From the NCBI GenBank assembly GCA_902777835.1, contig CACYVC010000015.1:1-64000 (forward strand): a stretch of 64,000 bases of DNA, written 5' to 3'. Below the pieces are notes generated by a model. That model ran no database searches. It had not been told where the DNA came from and saw only the letters and a program-made list of their open reading frames with translations. This document shows, in pieces, positions 26,506 to 36,400 of the stretch (within the stretch, counting starts at the first letter, position 1; each line of letters begins with the position of its first letter). A program made the position numbers and the translations under genes. The stretch comes from an uncultured Bacteroidales bacterium. GTDB lineage: Bacteria; Bacteroidota; Bacteroidia; Bacteroidales; Muribaculaceae.

Positions 26506-29217
26506 TTAGAAAGTGATGTTTGCTCCCAATGTGTAATTGCGAGCAAGCGGATAATTGCGCTTGTCGTCAATGCCCAAAGTGCTGTTAACATTATTGCTGT
26601 TGATGATGGGCGTGAGTCCGCTGTAGCCAGTGAACGTGGCAAGGTTGTTGATGGTTACCGACAGGCGCAAGCGGCTTATTATCTTGCTTTTTACTGGCAC
26701 GTTCCAACCTAGCGTTAGGTAGTCGATATTGAGGAAGTCTCCTCGCTCCAGCCAGTAGTCGGTGGCCGTTTGGTCCATAATGTTGCGCTGAGGTGCGCTT
26801 GAGAGAATGTTGTAGCCCGGCAGACTGTTCATGTTCATGTAGGTGAGCGAAGTGCCGTTGTAGATTTTGTGTCCGAAGGCGCCATTCATCTGCAGCACAA
26901 TGTCAAAACTCTTGTATCGGAAGCTGAAATTTGAACCCAGCAGCACCTTAGGGGTGGCTTGGCCGCATATTTGTCGGTCCTTACCGTTCTCCAGGTCAAT
27001 GATACCGTCGCCGTCAAGATCGGCAATAGCATAGGTGTAGCTACCATCATCATTAGCTTTAAGTCCAGTGCAGTGTGGCAGGTAGAATGTACCAAGAGGC
27101 TGTCCCACAATCTGATAAACGATATTATTGTCTCCACCATGGAATCCTGCACCGTTAAGGCTAGATATCACCACATAGTCGTCGGCATTGATGTGATAAC
27201 CTTGATAATCGCCACTGAGCGAGAGGAGTTTGTTGTGCTGGAATGCCAAGTTGACATTAACGTTAAGTTCCATGTCCTGAGTTTTGTAAGGCGTAACGCC
27301 TACCGAAATCTCCACTCCGCTGTTGCGCATTCTACCTAAGTTGGCAAGCAGACTGCTAAACGTGAACGGTGGCACAGGCACCCCATAGTTATATAGCATA
27401 TCGCTGATTTTGCTAGTGTAGAAGTCGATTGACGTGAAAATGCGCCCAGCAAGGAATGCCGCATCTACGCCTGCATTGAAAGTGCGCTTAACTTCCCACT
27501 TGAGGTCGGGGTTTACGTTACGCAACGTGGCTAATGTCACTAACGCCTCATTGCCCACAGGCGCTATGCCAGCAGGCTGAGCATAACGCGCGCTGGAGTA
27601 GGAATCAATGCCTCCCTGATTGCCGGCAAGACCGTATCCCACTCGCAGTTTCAAGTTGTCGAGCCAGGACGTGTTTCTCAGGAACGGCTCTTGGCTGATA
27701 GTCCACACTGCCGACACCGAAGGGAAAAATCCCCACTTGTGATTTGCACCAAACTTCGACGAGCCGTCGGTGCGAGCAGTGACGGTGAAACTGTAGCGGT
27801 TGTCGTAATCATATGTCACACGCCCCATGAATGCCACCAACGACGGTTTCTCGCGATAACTGCCAGTCCCCTCCCACAAGGTGAGAGCGCCTGCCTGAAT
27901 GTTGTCGATACCAATATCGTTATTGTTGAAATTAGTGGTAGTAGTGAAGAACCCGCTGTAGGTGTCGCGCTCGGCCTCGGCAAGTGCCAAAGCATTTAAG
28001 TGATGAGAAGCAAAGGTTTTATCATAGGTGAGCACGATGTTTCCCAACAACTGCTCAGTCTTGGCAGTGCTGCGATAGGCCTGTCCGTGTGCCCAGATGC
28101 TGGTGGGCAGAAATTGCTGGCGCTCCACCTCGGTGTGGCTATAGGCTCCAAATATTGCAAGGTTTAGACCCTGCAGCAGCCTGAATGAGAGTTTGGCATG
28201 AGTGCTGATGTGAGTGGTGTTGTCTTTAGTGCGGCTGTCCATTAGAGCCATGGGGTGGTTGATTTGGTTACTATAGGCAAATCCATCATATCCGCCGTTA
28301 GCATTTTGCGCCGCCTCAAAGGTTGGGTTAAATGTTGCCGCCGAGTAGAACGTCTTCTGCACATCATAGATGGCGGTGGTGTTCTTTTGCAGGTTTCCAA
28401 ACATTCCCAAGTCGATATTTAGTAGTCCTTCCCACATGCTCTGGTGCATACTCATATTGCTGGTGAAGTTGCGCAACTTCTCGTGCAGGATAACGCCTGA
28501 GTGGTCAACATAGCCAAGCGACACACGATAGCTATTATCCTTACCTCCGCCACCAAAGGCAATGTGATGGTCTTGCAGGAATGCCGTCTGCTCAATGGCT
28601 CGTTGCCAGTTGGTGTCGAAGCCGTGGTCAATGAGCATGAGTCCTTGTGCCTTTACCTCGCGCACATAATCGCTGGCGTTAAGCATATTGAGATTCTTGA
28701 AAACTTTTCTGAATCCATAGCTGCCATTATAGTTGATGGTAGTCTTGCCCGACTTCCCTTTCTTGGTTACAATCTCTATCACACCCGATGCACCGCGAGA
28801 GCCATATTGCGCCGTCTCGCTGGCATCCTTGAGAATGTTGAAGCTCTCGATATCGGCAGGATAAATCGATGACAAGGTAGTCAAGTCGCCCATCACACCA
28901 TCAATAATGATTAATGGATCGTTGCCGCCAGTGAGCGATGTGGTGCCTCGCACACGCACGGCATTCATTGCTGCCACGCCATTGTCGCTGCGAGTGATGG
29001 TAAGTCCTGCCACACGGCCGTTAATGGCATCGAGAGCAGTAGAAACCTGGTCGCGGTTCATCTCACTCTCGGTCACCGTCTCAACCGACCCCGCGCCAGC
29101 TCCAACCTTGGCATATCCCACGGTAGCGGTGGAGTCGGTAGTTATGGGTACATGAGCCGACATTGCTATAGATACCATTGCGGCAAAAAACACCAGGAGG
29201 GCTCTATGGTATTTCAT
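26506..29217 (-). CDS. SusC/RagA-family TonB-dependent outer-membrane transporter
   Basis: TonB-dependent barrel that imports the nutrient captured by SusD. The start is ATG 29217 (MKYHRALLVFFAAMVSIAMSA, a clear signal peptide); the open frame continues upstream into non-coding sequence. Seen: plug domain with the SusC signature (DQVSTALDAINGRVAGL, VRVRGTTSLTGGNDPLIIIDGV, YGSRGASGVIEIVTKKGKSG), then a long beta-barrel ending in GANITF. Oddity: mature sequence goes almost directly from the signal peptide to the plug; the usual N-terminal carboxypeptidase-regulatory-like domain is missing, which explains the short length (904 residues). First gene of the susCD pair. Confidence 0.95.
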   Translation of the reverse strand: MKYHRALLVFFAAMVSIAMSAHVPITTDSTATVGYAKVGAGAGSVETVTESEMNRDQVSTALDAINGRVAGLTITRSDNGVAAMNAVRVRGTTSLTGGNDPLIIIDGVMGDLTTLSSIYPADIESFNILKDASETAQYGSRGASGVIEIVTKKGKSGKTTINYNGSYGFRKVFKNLNMLNASDYVREVKAQGLMLIDHGFDTNWQRAIEQTAFLQDHHIAFGGGGKDNSYRVSLGYVDHSGVILHEKLRNFTSNMSMHQSMWEGLLNIDLGMFGNLQKNTTAIYDVQKTFYSAATFNPTFEAAQNANGGYDGFAYSNQINHPMALMDSRTKDNTTHISTHAKLSFRLLQGLNLAIFGAYSHTEVERQQFLPTSIWAHGQAYRSTAKTEQLLGNIVLTYDKTFASHHLNALALAEAERDTYSGFFTTTTNFNNNDIGIDNIQAGALTLWEGTGSYREKPSLVAFMGRVTYDYDNRYSFTVTARTDGSSKFGANHKWGFFPSVSAVWTISQEPFLRNTSWLDNLKLRVGYGLAGNQGGIDSYSSARYAQPAGIAPVGNEALVTLATLRNVNPDLKWEVKRTFNAGVDAAFLAGRIFTSIDFYTSKISDMLYNYGVPVPPFTFSSLLANLGRMRNSGVEISVGVTPYKTQDMELNVNVNLAFQHNKLLSLSGDYQGYHINADDYVVISSLNGAGFHGGDNNIVYQIVGQPLGTFYLPHCTGLKANDDGSYTYAIADLDGDGIIDLENGKDRQICGQATPKVLLGSNFSFRYKSFDIVLQMNGAFGHKIYNGTSLTYMNMNSLPGYNILSSAPQRNIMDQTATDYWLERGDFLNIDYLTLGWNVPVKSKIISRLRLSVTINNLATFTGYSGLTPIINSNNVNSTLGIDDKRNYPLARNYTLGANITF

Positions 29218-29287
29218 ATCATAAAAAGGTATTTGTTCTATTTTTAAACAAAGGATATAAATTGGGAATCGAAGGTCAAACCTGACA

Positions 29288-29315
29288 ACTGATAACTGAT
29301 AACTGATAACTTTCC
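29288..29315. repeat. Heptad array (ACTGATA x3, ACTTTCC)
   Basis: Four units in phase that end exactly at the stop codon of the DUF2027-Smr gene. Confidence 0.75.
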
Positions 29316-30394
29316 TAGTGCTTGTGTATCGTGACCTGTGTAGCACCAAAGCCGTATTCCTGGAAGCTGGCGTCTTGCACGGTGCAGGCAGGCCATTTGC
29401 GCTTAAGCTCGGTGAGGATGGCGTTGCGTAACACTCCCTCTCCCTTGCCGTGGATGAACACGATTTTCTGACCCAGCTTGTCCTCATTTTCCTTCATCAC
29501 CTCACAGAATTTGGCAAGCTGGTAGTTGAGCATGTCGGCGTTAGAAAATCCCGCAAGATTGTCAACGAGTTCTGTAATATGCAGGTCCTGCACTATTATT
29601 TCCATTTTCTTTTTCTTGTGCACAGGTTTAGGCTTGCGTTGAGGACGCTCATCGCGGCGTCGCTTGTCGCGCATGGCATTCTCGAGCGCGCTACTGTCGA
29701 GGCGCAACGGTTTCGCGGGCAGGTCGTTATGGGTAATCTCAAGTTGCAACACTGGCGTGTCGAAATAATCAGTCTCATGGAAGCAGTGCAACTTGTAGAA
29801 CTTAGTCACGTCAAGGCGCAGCTGCACCAGAGCTGGGTTTTTGAGTGTGAAACCTTTGCCCTGTTTGAATGCGATATACTGCACCGCTACATGAGTCATT
29901 GAGTTAAGGTCGTTGTGGCCAAACTCGTCGAGCGGTACCTGCGTGTTGGGTTCCACGATATCGTGGTAGCGTGTGGTCCATTCTCGGTCCTCGTCGCCAC
30001 GTGTCATGTAGGCGAAATACAGGAAATAGTTGCTGTCGTTCACAAGCATTGAGTAGAACGTGGTAGTGTTCAGGCGCTTAATCTCGCGAGGCTCGTAAGC
30101 GAGCACGATGTTTAGAATTTCGCCCTCCTCAGTCTCAAACACAGGTTCCATTGGTTTGGGCTCGGGTTTGGGCTCAGGCACATCGGGCTCCACGAGTTTG
30201 CTCTTAATCACGAGTGGACGCTCGTAGGTGGTGTGATGCGGATTTGCGGTATCAACTACCACAACTTCCTTCTCAAGGGCAGGGCGCTCAAAACCGTCCT
30301 CATCCTCCACATACACCATTTTGCCCTCCACCCGGGTCACCTTACCGCCTCCCACATCATTAAGGAAGCGCACTATATCGTTGACTTTTACCAT
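29315..30394 (-). CDS. DUF2027 and Smr domain protein
   Basis: A 359-residue protein with an N-terminal DUF2027-type beta domain (VNDIVRFLNDVGGGKVTRVEGKMVYVEDEDGFE), a proline/acid-rich linker, a middle beta domain, a lysine-rich stretch (about 255-270) and a C-terminal Smr domain with the DLHI start and the HGKGEGVLR signature. Smr domains are nicking endonucleases in MutS2-related proteins, but the cellular role of this Bacteroidetes family is not established. The -7-like TAAATTTG box at 30437-30444 (minus) may be its promoter. Its stop codon touches a heptad array. Confidence 0.9.
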   Translation of the reverse strand: MVKVNDIVRFLNDVGGGKVTRVEGKMVYVEDEDGFERPALEKEVVVVDTANPHHTTYERPLVIKSKLVEPDVPEPKPEPKPMEPVFETEEGEILNIVLAYEPREIKRLNTTTFYSMLVNDSNYFLYFAYMTRGDEDREWTTRYHDIVEPNTQVPLDEFGHNDLNSMTHVAVQYIAFKQGKGFTLKNPALVQLRLDVTKFYKLHCFHETDYFDTPVLQLEITHNDLPAKPLRLDSSALENAMRDKRRRDERPQRKPKPVHKKKKMEIIVQDLHITELVDNLAGFSNADMLNYQLAKFCEVMKENEDKLGQKIVFIHGKGEGVLRNAILTELKRKWPACTVQDASFQEYGFGATQVTIHKH

Positions 30395-30467
30395 AATTAT
30401 ATTTCTCGCGTTGTTTATGAATTAATTATCTAAGTGCAAATTTACACATTTTTTTGTAGATAAAGAA

Positions 30468-30498
30468 TTGTAGAAATAAAATATTCTGTCTAATTTTG
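30468..30498 (+). promoter_or_regulatory. Promoter of the small SH3-domain gene
   Basis: TTG at 30468-30470 and TAATTTTG at 30491-30498, spacing 20; 45 bases before the ATG. Confidence 0.7.
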
Positions 30499-30542
30499 TG
30501 AACTACAATAATCATTTCATTAACTCTTAATAAGTAATCATC

Positions 30543-30911
30543 ATGAAGCGACTTTTTCTAATTTCATTACTATTGCTAACTTTTGTGGCAATGGATGCAC
30601 AGAAGTACTATGTGTGCACTGGCAACAGCGTGTATCTCAGGATAGGACCCGGGAAAAGCTACGAACCTGTAACTTACTACACAGGTCTTAAAGAGGGTAA
30701 ACCCATCTTCCTCTACAAGGGCACAAGGATGATGTATGTGGGCCCCACCAAGAATGGTTATGCTCGTGTTAACGCCTATCATGACGGTGGCTATGACCAG
30801 GGCTGGGTGGCGACACAATACATGCGCCCTGAAGGCAGCAAATCGCTCATCAATAAGATCAACAAGAAAAATAAGAACAACAAAATAATCTCAAAAAAGA
30901 AAAGACGCTAA
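30543..30911 (+). CDS. Small secreted SH3-like domain protein
   Basis: 122 residues: signal peptide (MKRLFLISLLLLTFVAMDA), then one bacterial SH3-like domain (YYVCTGNSVYLRIGPGKSYEPV ... YARVNAY...GWVATQYM) and a very basic C-terminal tail rich in Lys and Asn (about 100-122). Such domains often bind peptidoglycan. The poly-basic tail could bind an acidic surface or nucleic acid, but this is inference. Monocistronic; the RNA candidate 30924-31052 begins right behind it. Confidence 0.8.
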   Translation: MKRLFLISLLLLTFVAMDAQKYYVCTGNSVYLRIGPGKSYEPVTYYTGLKEGKPIFLYKGTRMMYVGPTKNGYARVNAYHDGGYDQGWVATQYMRPEGSKSLINKINKKNKNNKIISKKKRR

Positions 30912-30923
30912 CTATTATCGCAA

Positions 30924-31052
30924 GACGGTGCCTTGCGACCTGTCAACCGATTGAGCCAGCAATAACCAGGAAACCTAACTTGGCGATTTAAAGCGCAAGC
31001 AGCAGGCCTGATTGCACAATCCCAACCGGTCAGCAGGTCGTGAGGCACCGCC
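30924..31052. ncRNA. Rod-shaped structured RNA candidate, class unassigned
   Basis: The 228-base gap between the SH3 gene and fumarase folds back on itself: CGGTGCC (30926-30932) with GGCACCG (31044-31050), CGACCTG (30936-30942) with CAGGTCG (31034-31040), ACCG (30946-30949) with CGGT (31027-31030), ATTG (30950-30953) with CAAT (31017-31020). The inner 60 bases form smaller hairpins. A long rod of about 125 nt with small internal loops recalls 6S or SRP RNA, but I could not find the SRP domain IV motif on either strand, and the 6S assignment cannot be tested by eye. Strand is unknown; the fumarase promoter lies downstream at 31063. Confidence 0.5.
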
Positions 31053-31062
31053 TAATGAAAAA

Positions 31063-31094
31063 TTTGTGTTATATATAAAAAAACACTACCTTTG
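31063..31094 (+). promoter_or_regulatory. Promoter of the fumarase gene
   Basis: TTTG (31063-31066) and TACCTTTG (31087-31094), spacing 20; 45 bases before the ATG. Confidence 0.8.
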
Positions 31095-31139
31095 CATTGT
31101 TGAAATAAAAAATAACTAACATATAACCTAATTTTTCTT

Positions 31140-32786
31140 ATGGCTAACACTCCTGAGTTTAAGTATGCCCCCATGTTTCAGCTTGGGGAAGACAAGACCG
31201 AGTATTACCTTCTCACCAAGGACCACGTAAGCGTGGGTGAGTTTGAAGGCAAACCAATCCTGAAAATCGAGCCTGAGGCACTTACAATGCTTGCCAATGC
31301 GTGCTTCCGCGATGTGTCGTTCATGCTGCGCCGCGCTCACAATGAGCAGGTGGCTAAAATATTAAGCGACCCCGAAGCAAGCGAGAACGACAAATATGTG
31401 GCTCTTACTTTCTTGCGCAACGCCGAAACTTCGGTTAAGGGTCAGTTGCCTCTGTGCCAAGACACTGGCACTGCCATCATCCATGGCGAGAAAGGCCAGC
31501 AGGTGTGGACTGGTTTCTGCGACGAAGAAGCGCTGTCACTTGGTGTTTTCAAGACCTACACCGAGGAGAATCTGCGTTACTCGCAGAACGCTCCCCTCAC
31601 CATGTTTGACGAGGTGAACACTCGCTGCAACCTGCCCGCGCAAATCGATCTTGAAGCTACCGAGGGCATGGAATACAAGTTCCTGTGCGTGACCAAAGGT
31701 GGCGGTAGCGCCAACAAGACCTACCTCTATCAAGAGACAAAGGCTCGCATCCAGAACCCCGGCACCCTCATCCCCTTCCTCGTGGAGAAGATGAAATCGC
31801 TAGGTACCGCTGCTTGCCCACCCTACCACATCGCTATCGTGATTGGAGGCACCAGCGCCGAGAAGAACCTGCTTACTGTGAAACTCGCCTCTACTCACTA
31901 CTATGACGAGTTACCCACCACTGGCGACGAGACAGGCCGCGCTTTCCGCGACATCGAGCTCGAGAAGCAGCTGCTTGAGGAGGCTCAAAACATTGGCTTG
32001 GGCGCACAGTTTGGCGGCAAATACTTAGCTCACGACGTGCGTGTGGTTCGCTTACCCCGTCATGGCGCTAGCTGCCCCATCGGTTTGGGAGTAAGTTGCT
32101 CTGCCGACCGCAACATCAAGGCAAAAATCAATAAGGATGGCATCTGGATTGAGAAACTCGACGACAACCCAGGCGAGTTGATTCCCGAAGAGCTGCGTCA
32201 AGCTGGCGAGGGCGATGCTGTGAAAATCGACCTCAACCAACCAATGAGCGAGGTGTGCAAGATATTGAGCCAATATCCCGTGAGCACCCGCCTGAGTCTT
32301 AACGGCACCATCATCGTGGGCCGCGACATCGCTCATGCCAAGATTAAAGCCCGCCTCGACGCGGGCGAGGGTATGCCTCAGTACCTCAAGGACCACCCCA
32401 TCTACTATGCAGGTCCTGCCAAGACTCCTGCCGGTATGGCATGCGGCTCGATGGGTCCAACCACAGCAGGACGTATGGACCCCTATGTAGATGAGTTCCA
32501 AGACCACGGCGGTAGCCTCATTATGCTCGCTAAGGGCAACCGCTCGCAAGCCGTGACCGACGCCTGCAAGAAACATGGCGGTTTCTACCTAGGCAGCATT
32601 GGCGGACCAGCCGCTATCCTTGCTCAGAACAACATCAAGAGCATCGAGTGCGTTGAGTATCCCGAACTCGGCATGGAGGCTATCTGGAAGATTGAAGTTG
32701 AAGACTTCCCCGCATTCATCCTCGTTGATGACAAGGGCAACGACTTCTTCAAGCAAATCAAGCCTCGCTGCACTATGTGCAAATGA
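31140..32786 (+). CDS. fumA: Class I fumarate hydratase (4Fe-4S, FumA/FumB type)
   Basis: Oxygen-sensitive [4Fe-4S] enzyme interconverting malate and fumarate; feeds the fumarate reductase encoded at 14-17.7 kb. Seen: N-terminal alpha domain with [33 protein letters not shown], a second conserved Cys near RHGASCPIG, and the C-terminal beta domain with [13 protein letters not shown] and the lid-like [16 protein letters not shown] stretch. 548 residues is usual for class I. Own promoter and strong terminator, so monocistronic. Confidence 0.96.
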   Translation: MANTPEFKYAPMFQLGEDKTEYYLLTKDHVSVGEFEGKPILKIEPEALTMLANACFRDVSFMLRRAHNEQVAKILSDPEASENDKYVALTFLRNAETSVKGQLPLCQDTGTAIIHGEKGQQVWTGFCDEEALSLGVFKTYTEENLRYSQNAPLTMFDEVNTRCNLPAQIDLEATEGMEYKFLCVTKGGGSANKTYLYQETKARIQNPGTLIPFLVEKMKSLGTAACPPYHIAIVIGGTSAEKNLLTVKLASTHYYDELPTTGDETGRAFRDIELEKQLLEEAQNIGLGAQFGGKYLAHDVRVVRLPRHGASCPIGLGVSCSADRNIKAKINKDGIWIEKLDDNPGELIPEELRQAGEGDAVKIDLNQPMSEVCKILSQYPVSTRLSLNGTIIVGRDIAHAKIKARLDAGEGMPQYLKDHPIYYAGPAKTPAGMACGSMGPTTAGRMDPYVDEFQDHGGSLIMLAKGNRSQAVTDACKKHGGFYLGSIGGPAAILAQNNIKSIECVEYPELGMEAIWKIEVEDFPAFILVDDKGNDFFKQIKPRCTMCK

Positions 32787-32807
32787 GCATAATTGAATAA
32801 AACAACA

Positions 32808-32847
32808 AAAACCGCAAGATGGCTATCCACCTTGCGGTTTTTTTATT
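32808..32847 (+). terminator. Terminator of the fumarase gene
   Basis: AAAACCGCAAG-TGG pairs with CC-CCTTGCGGTTTT around a short loop and runs into seven T. Confidence 0.92.
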
Positions 32848-32863
32848 GCTAAAAAACTATCAA

Positions 32864-32884
32864 CTGATTACTGATAACTGAAAA
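32864..32884. repeat. Heptad array (ACTGATT, ACTGATA, ACTGAAA)
   Basis: Three units in phase. They occupy the place where the -33 element of the riboswitch promoter should be. Confidence 0.6.
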
Positions 32885-32892
32885 CTTTTTTA

Positions 32893-32900
32893 TACCTTTG
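32893..32900 (+). promoter_or_regulatory. -7 box of the cobalamin-riboswitch transcript
   Basis: TACCTTTG followed by CAG. A clear -33 TTTG is absent; the upstream heptad array covers that position. Confidence 0.65.
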
Positions 32901-32904
32901 CAGC

Positions 32905-33117
32905 GTGATAATGTGGTGGCCACTATGAGCACCCGCTCCACTGGTGGCTGAAAAGGGAACACAGGTGAGAATCCTGGGCAGAACCCGCTGCTGTATTTTC
33001 CCCATTACATGTCGCTTGCCGAATTTTCATAATTTTCGGTCACTGCAAGTTTGATACTTGTGGGAAGGCCCCAAGGCGAGCGATGGGAATGAGCCAGAAG
33101 ACCTGCCTCGTTATCAA
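32905..33117 (+). promoter_or_regulatory. Cobalamin riboswitch
   Basis: All conserved blocks of the B12 riboswitch are visible: a P1-like pair GATAA (32907-32911) with TTATC (33111-33115), AAAAGGGAACACAGGTG, then GAATCCTGGGCAG, ACCCGCTGCTGTA, and the B12-box end GAGCCAGAAGACCTGCC. It should bind adenosyl- or methyl-type cobalamin and repress the downstream genes when B12 is plentiful. A small hairpin CGGTC-ATTA-GGCCG (33125-33138) follows and may be part of the expression platform. The nearest large gene starts 380 bases later. Confidence 0.96.
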
Positions 33118-33155
33118 ACCCAATCGGTCATTAGGCCGCTATAGGTGTTTTATTT

Positions 33156-33206
33156 ATGGCTTTTTATGCCATTACAGCATTATTTTTGGCATCTTGCTGC
33201 CATTAG
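33156..33206 (+). CDS. Micro-ORF resembling a lipoprotein signal peptide, possibly a gene remnant
   Basis: ATG 38 bases after the riboswitch, where a regulated gene would normally begin. It encodes 16 residues, MAFYAITALFLASCCH, then TAG. The sequence looks like a lipoprotein signal ending in a lipobox (LASC). It may be the decayed start of a B12-uptake lipoprotein, a true leader peptide, or chance. The start codon sits in an ATGGC...GCCAT hairpin and the stop codon in the 8-bp stem 33203-33241. No RBS is obvious, but this phylum rarely needs one. Confidence 0.4.
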   Translation: MAFYAITALFLASCCH

Positions 33207-33340
33207 TGTTTCACCATAGCCCGCTATGCTTTCAACACTAACGTTGCAATCTTCTCAAAACTAATACTGTCCTGCCATAAAACCTAATAACCGATTCGGG
33301 TTAAAAAAATTCGTGCTCTCGTGGAATTAGGGCAGGAACA
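33203..33340 (+). other. Structured leader: hairpin plus three-way-junction candidate
   Basis: First, TTAGTGTT (33203-33210) pairs with AACACTAA (33234-33241), with an inner ATAGC/GCTAT pair. Second, CCTGCC (33271-33276) pairs with GGCAGG (33331-33336) and encloses two hairpins, TAACC/GGTTA (33288-33303) and AATTC/GAATT (33308-33328): a three-way junction by eye. No known RNA class recognised. Confidence 0.45.
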
Positions 33341-33349
33341 CACATTGCT

Positions 33350-33391
33350 AGTTTATAGTCTATAGTTAAGAGTTCATAGTTGGGCTGCGCC
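33350..33391. repeat. Heptad array (AGTNNNN x5) with the TTGGGCTGCGCC core
   Basis: AGTTTAT, AGTCTAT, AGTTAAG, AGTTCAT, AGTTGGG in phase (33350-33384), running into TTGGGCTGCGCC (33380-33391). The 12-mer is the exact reverse complement of 3022-3033, also beside an array. The remaining leader to 33499 shows no gene or promoter. Confidence 0.7.
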
Positions 33392-33499
33392 AAACTACTC
33401 CACTATTTCACTACTGCTTGAAGCGGTTGCTTCATTGTGTTTCGTCATTTCACTGAGAGTAGAGTGAGATGACGACTTTATTAACATAATTAATTAACT

Positions 33500-36400
33500 A
33501 TGAAGCAACTAAGTTTACTATCCAAGACTTTTGCGCTGATTATGGTTATCGCGGCTATGGCGCTTCCTGCACATGCCGACCGCACCGTCAATCAGCTGCA
33601 ATTTGGTAAGCAGACCATCGAGGTTGCTGCCGACGAGGTGATAACCTTCTACGACATGAATGGTTATCAGGGCATCTCGTCATCAAGCAGCAATAACTCG
33701 CAGTCGCTCACGGTGTTCAAGCCTGCTGAAGGAATGGCTATCCAGCTCACCTTCGAGAGACTTGACGTGCGCAACGACGGTGCCTCTTGGCCTGCTTATG
33801 TGAACGTGTATGCTGGCGATCCTGATGCCGACAACTCGTTCAGTTATGCTACATCAACAAGTGGCGTCACAGCTTCTTCCACACTGCCAAGTGGCAATGT
33901 ACTCCAGACGCTCGACGGCACTTATGAGAACCTGACCTACACCGCTACTGATGCCTCAGGCATCATCTCGGTGGGTTATCTCTACCGTTATGCCAAAGCC
34001 ATTGACGGCTGGAAGGCAACGGTGAAATGCATCACCCTCGAAGACATGACTGTGACTGGCGCTTCGAGCAACTACGAAGACGTAGCTGCTGCCACCACCG
34101 CCACCGAGGGCATCAACTTCGCCACTGCAGTGGTCACCACTACTGGCATAATGAATGCCGATAATGTGACTGGCATCACTTTCAAGGCTACAACCAATGA
34201 GGATGCTATCGACCCACTGCAACTGCGTCTCTATGCTGGTTCGCAGCCATCATTCAAAGGTGCCACACCACTTGAGGCCACTGTTGTAGCCAATCGCGAC
34301 GGCGACGGCTACACCTTCACCCTGAATCAACCATTGACCGAGGGCATTAACAAGTTCTCGATTGCTGGTGAATATCTGGGCGATGCTGTTCCTGGCGCTA
34401 AGGCTGCAATTGAGATTACCAAGATTGCTACTACTGGGATGCCCGACGGTGTAACTCCGTTCACTGCCGGAACTCCTGTGGCAGTCGCCAAACCCGCCAT
34501 AGCGCTCATCTCCACTACCCCACAAGTCATCACAGTGGGCGACATTCCCTACAACTTCTATGACGACGGCGGCAAAGATGGCAATATCACTCAAGGCTTT
34601 GAAGGACAAATCACCTTTGTTCCTGCTACCGAGGGCTATGCCATTAAGATTGACTTCTCGAAACTCGACTTGTTCAACACTTCGACCGTTGGCTACAACG
34701 ACGTATTCAAGTTCTACAACGGCCGTGAGGTTAACGAAGAGAACCTCATCACTACCCTACTTGATGAGCCCGAAATCGTAAAATCTACTGCCAGCGACGG
34801 TTCAATGACCGTATATCTCAAGAGCACAGCAGGTTATCCTAAGAGCGGTTGGGAGGCACTAGTTAGCCAGTTCCTACCAGGCGATATGACGCTTGCAGGT
34901 GTTACTGGCGAGGCAGCATCTACCGCTACCGTTAGTGCTGGCGATACCAACGTGCAGATGCTCGTCATTGACGTTCAGACCGATAATACTGCCAATCCTC
35001 TAAGTCTCAAGGGCATCAATCTCACTGCCGCCGATGTTAAGAACATCGCGCGCGCACGCGCTTATTATTTAGGTAAGAAGAACGAATTCGCCACTACCAA
35101 CCCATTTGGCGAGGTTGACGTTACCGGTACCTCTATCGCAATCACTGGCGAGAAAGAGCTCATCGAGGGCCATAACTATGTGGCTGTAGTTCTCGACCTC
35201 AATGACAGCGCTCAGAATGGCGAGCAAATCACTCTGTCGCTCGACAATATACTCGTGGGCGAGACCACTCAAACTCCTGAGGCCGCTGTAAGCGCCACAC
35301 GCACAGTCAACAACATCTGCCGTGCTACCCAAGGCTCGCACAGCCACGTTATTAGTGGCCCATGGACCTTTACCAACACCGAGGGCTACAACGGAAAGTA
35401 TGAGACCGTAGATACCGATTATATCGTCACCTTCACACCTGCCGAGGAAGGCACCATGGCACAAATCGACTTCTCGGCGTTCGACGTTTACTACTCAAAC
35501 TCAAGCTACGGCACCAAGGCCGTATTTGAGATTTATAGCGGCACCCAAGTCAACAATGCCAACCTGCTTTGGAGCTTGCAAGACGCAAGCCAAAGCTCGA
35601 CTGGTCCTGGCACAGTGCTCCGTTCTCAGAGCGCTGAGGGTTCGCTGACAATCCGCTTTAACCCTAAGACTACCAGCAGCTACTATGCTGGCACTGGTTG
35701 GACTGCTACCGTTCAGCCTTTCCAAAATCACAATATGGAGGTTACTGGCGTAACAGTTAACCAGACAAGCACCGATGTACTCGCTCCTGGCGCCGCCAAC
35801 GCTCAGCTCATCGATTTCGTAGTTGATACCGAAGGCACGCTGAGTACCGATGTTATCAATAGCGTCGCTATCGACCTCAAGGGCAGCGAGACAGCTGTCA
35901 ACAAAGTGAGTGTGCTTTATAACAACACCAACGACTTTGCAACAGCAGTAGAGTTTGGCAATGTTGAGACCCCCGCACAGAGCGAGGTCACTATCGCTGG
36001 CGAGCAAGCGCTTGCCGAAGGCAAGAACTACTTCTGGGTAACCGTTGACGTGAATGCCGACGCAGAGGCCGAGGCCCAAGTCGATGCAAAACTTATCTCT
36101 ATCACCGACGCCAATGGCACTATTGCTGTTGAGAACGGCGATCCCGATGGCGTACGCGTGGTTAAGTACATCTATCTGCTTGAGGAAGGCAACAGCGTGA
36201 TTGTTGTCAACAATCCTCTCATGTTCTACGATGATGGAGGACCTGACGGCAAGGTAAGTAAGGGACTCACTGGCACCGTAACCTTTATCCCAGGTCGCGA
36301 GAATACCGCTATTGAGCTCAACACTCAGGGCACATTCTCTATTGGCTCGGGCTATATGTACGTCTATAACGGCCAAGAGGTCAACGACGACAATCTGCTC

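Noticed and set aside
30924..31052. Assignment as SRP RNA
   Set aside because: The conserved domain IV loop (GGAAG with AGCAG on the opposite side in correct spacing) is not found on either strand.
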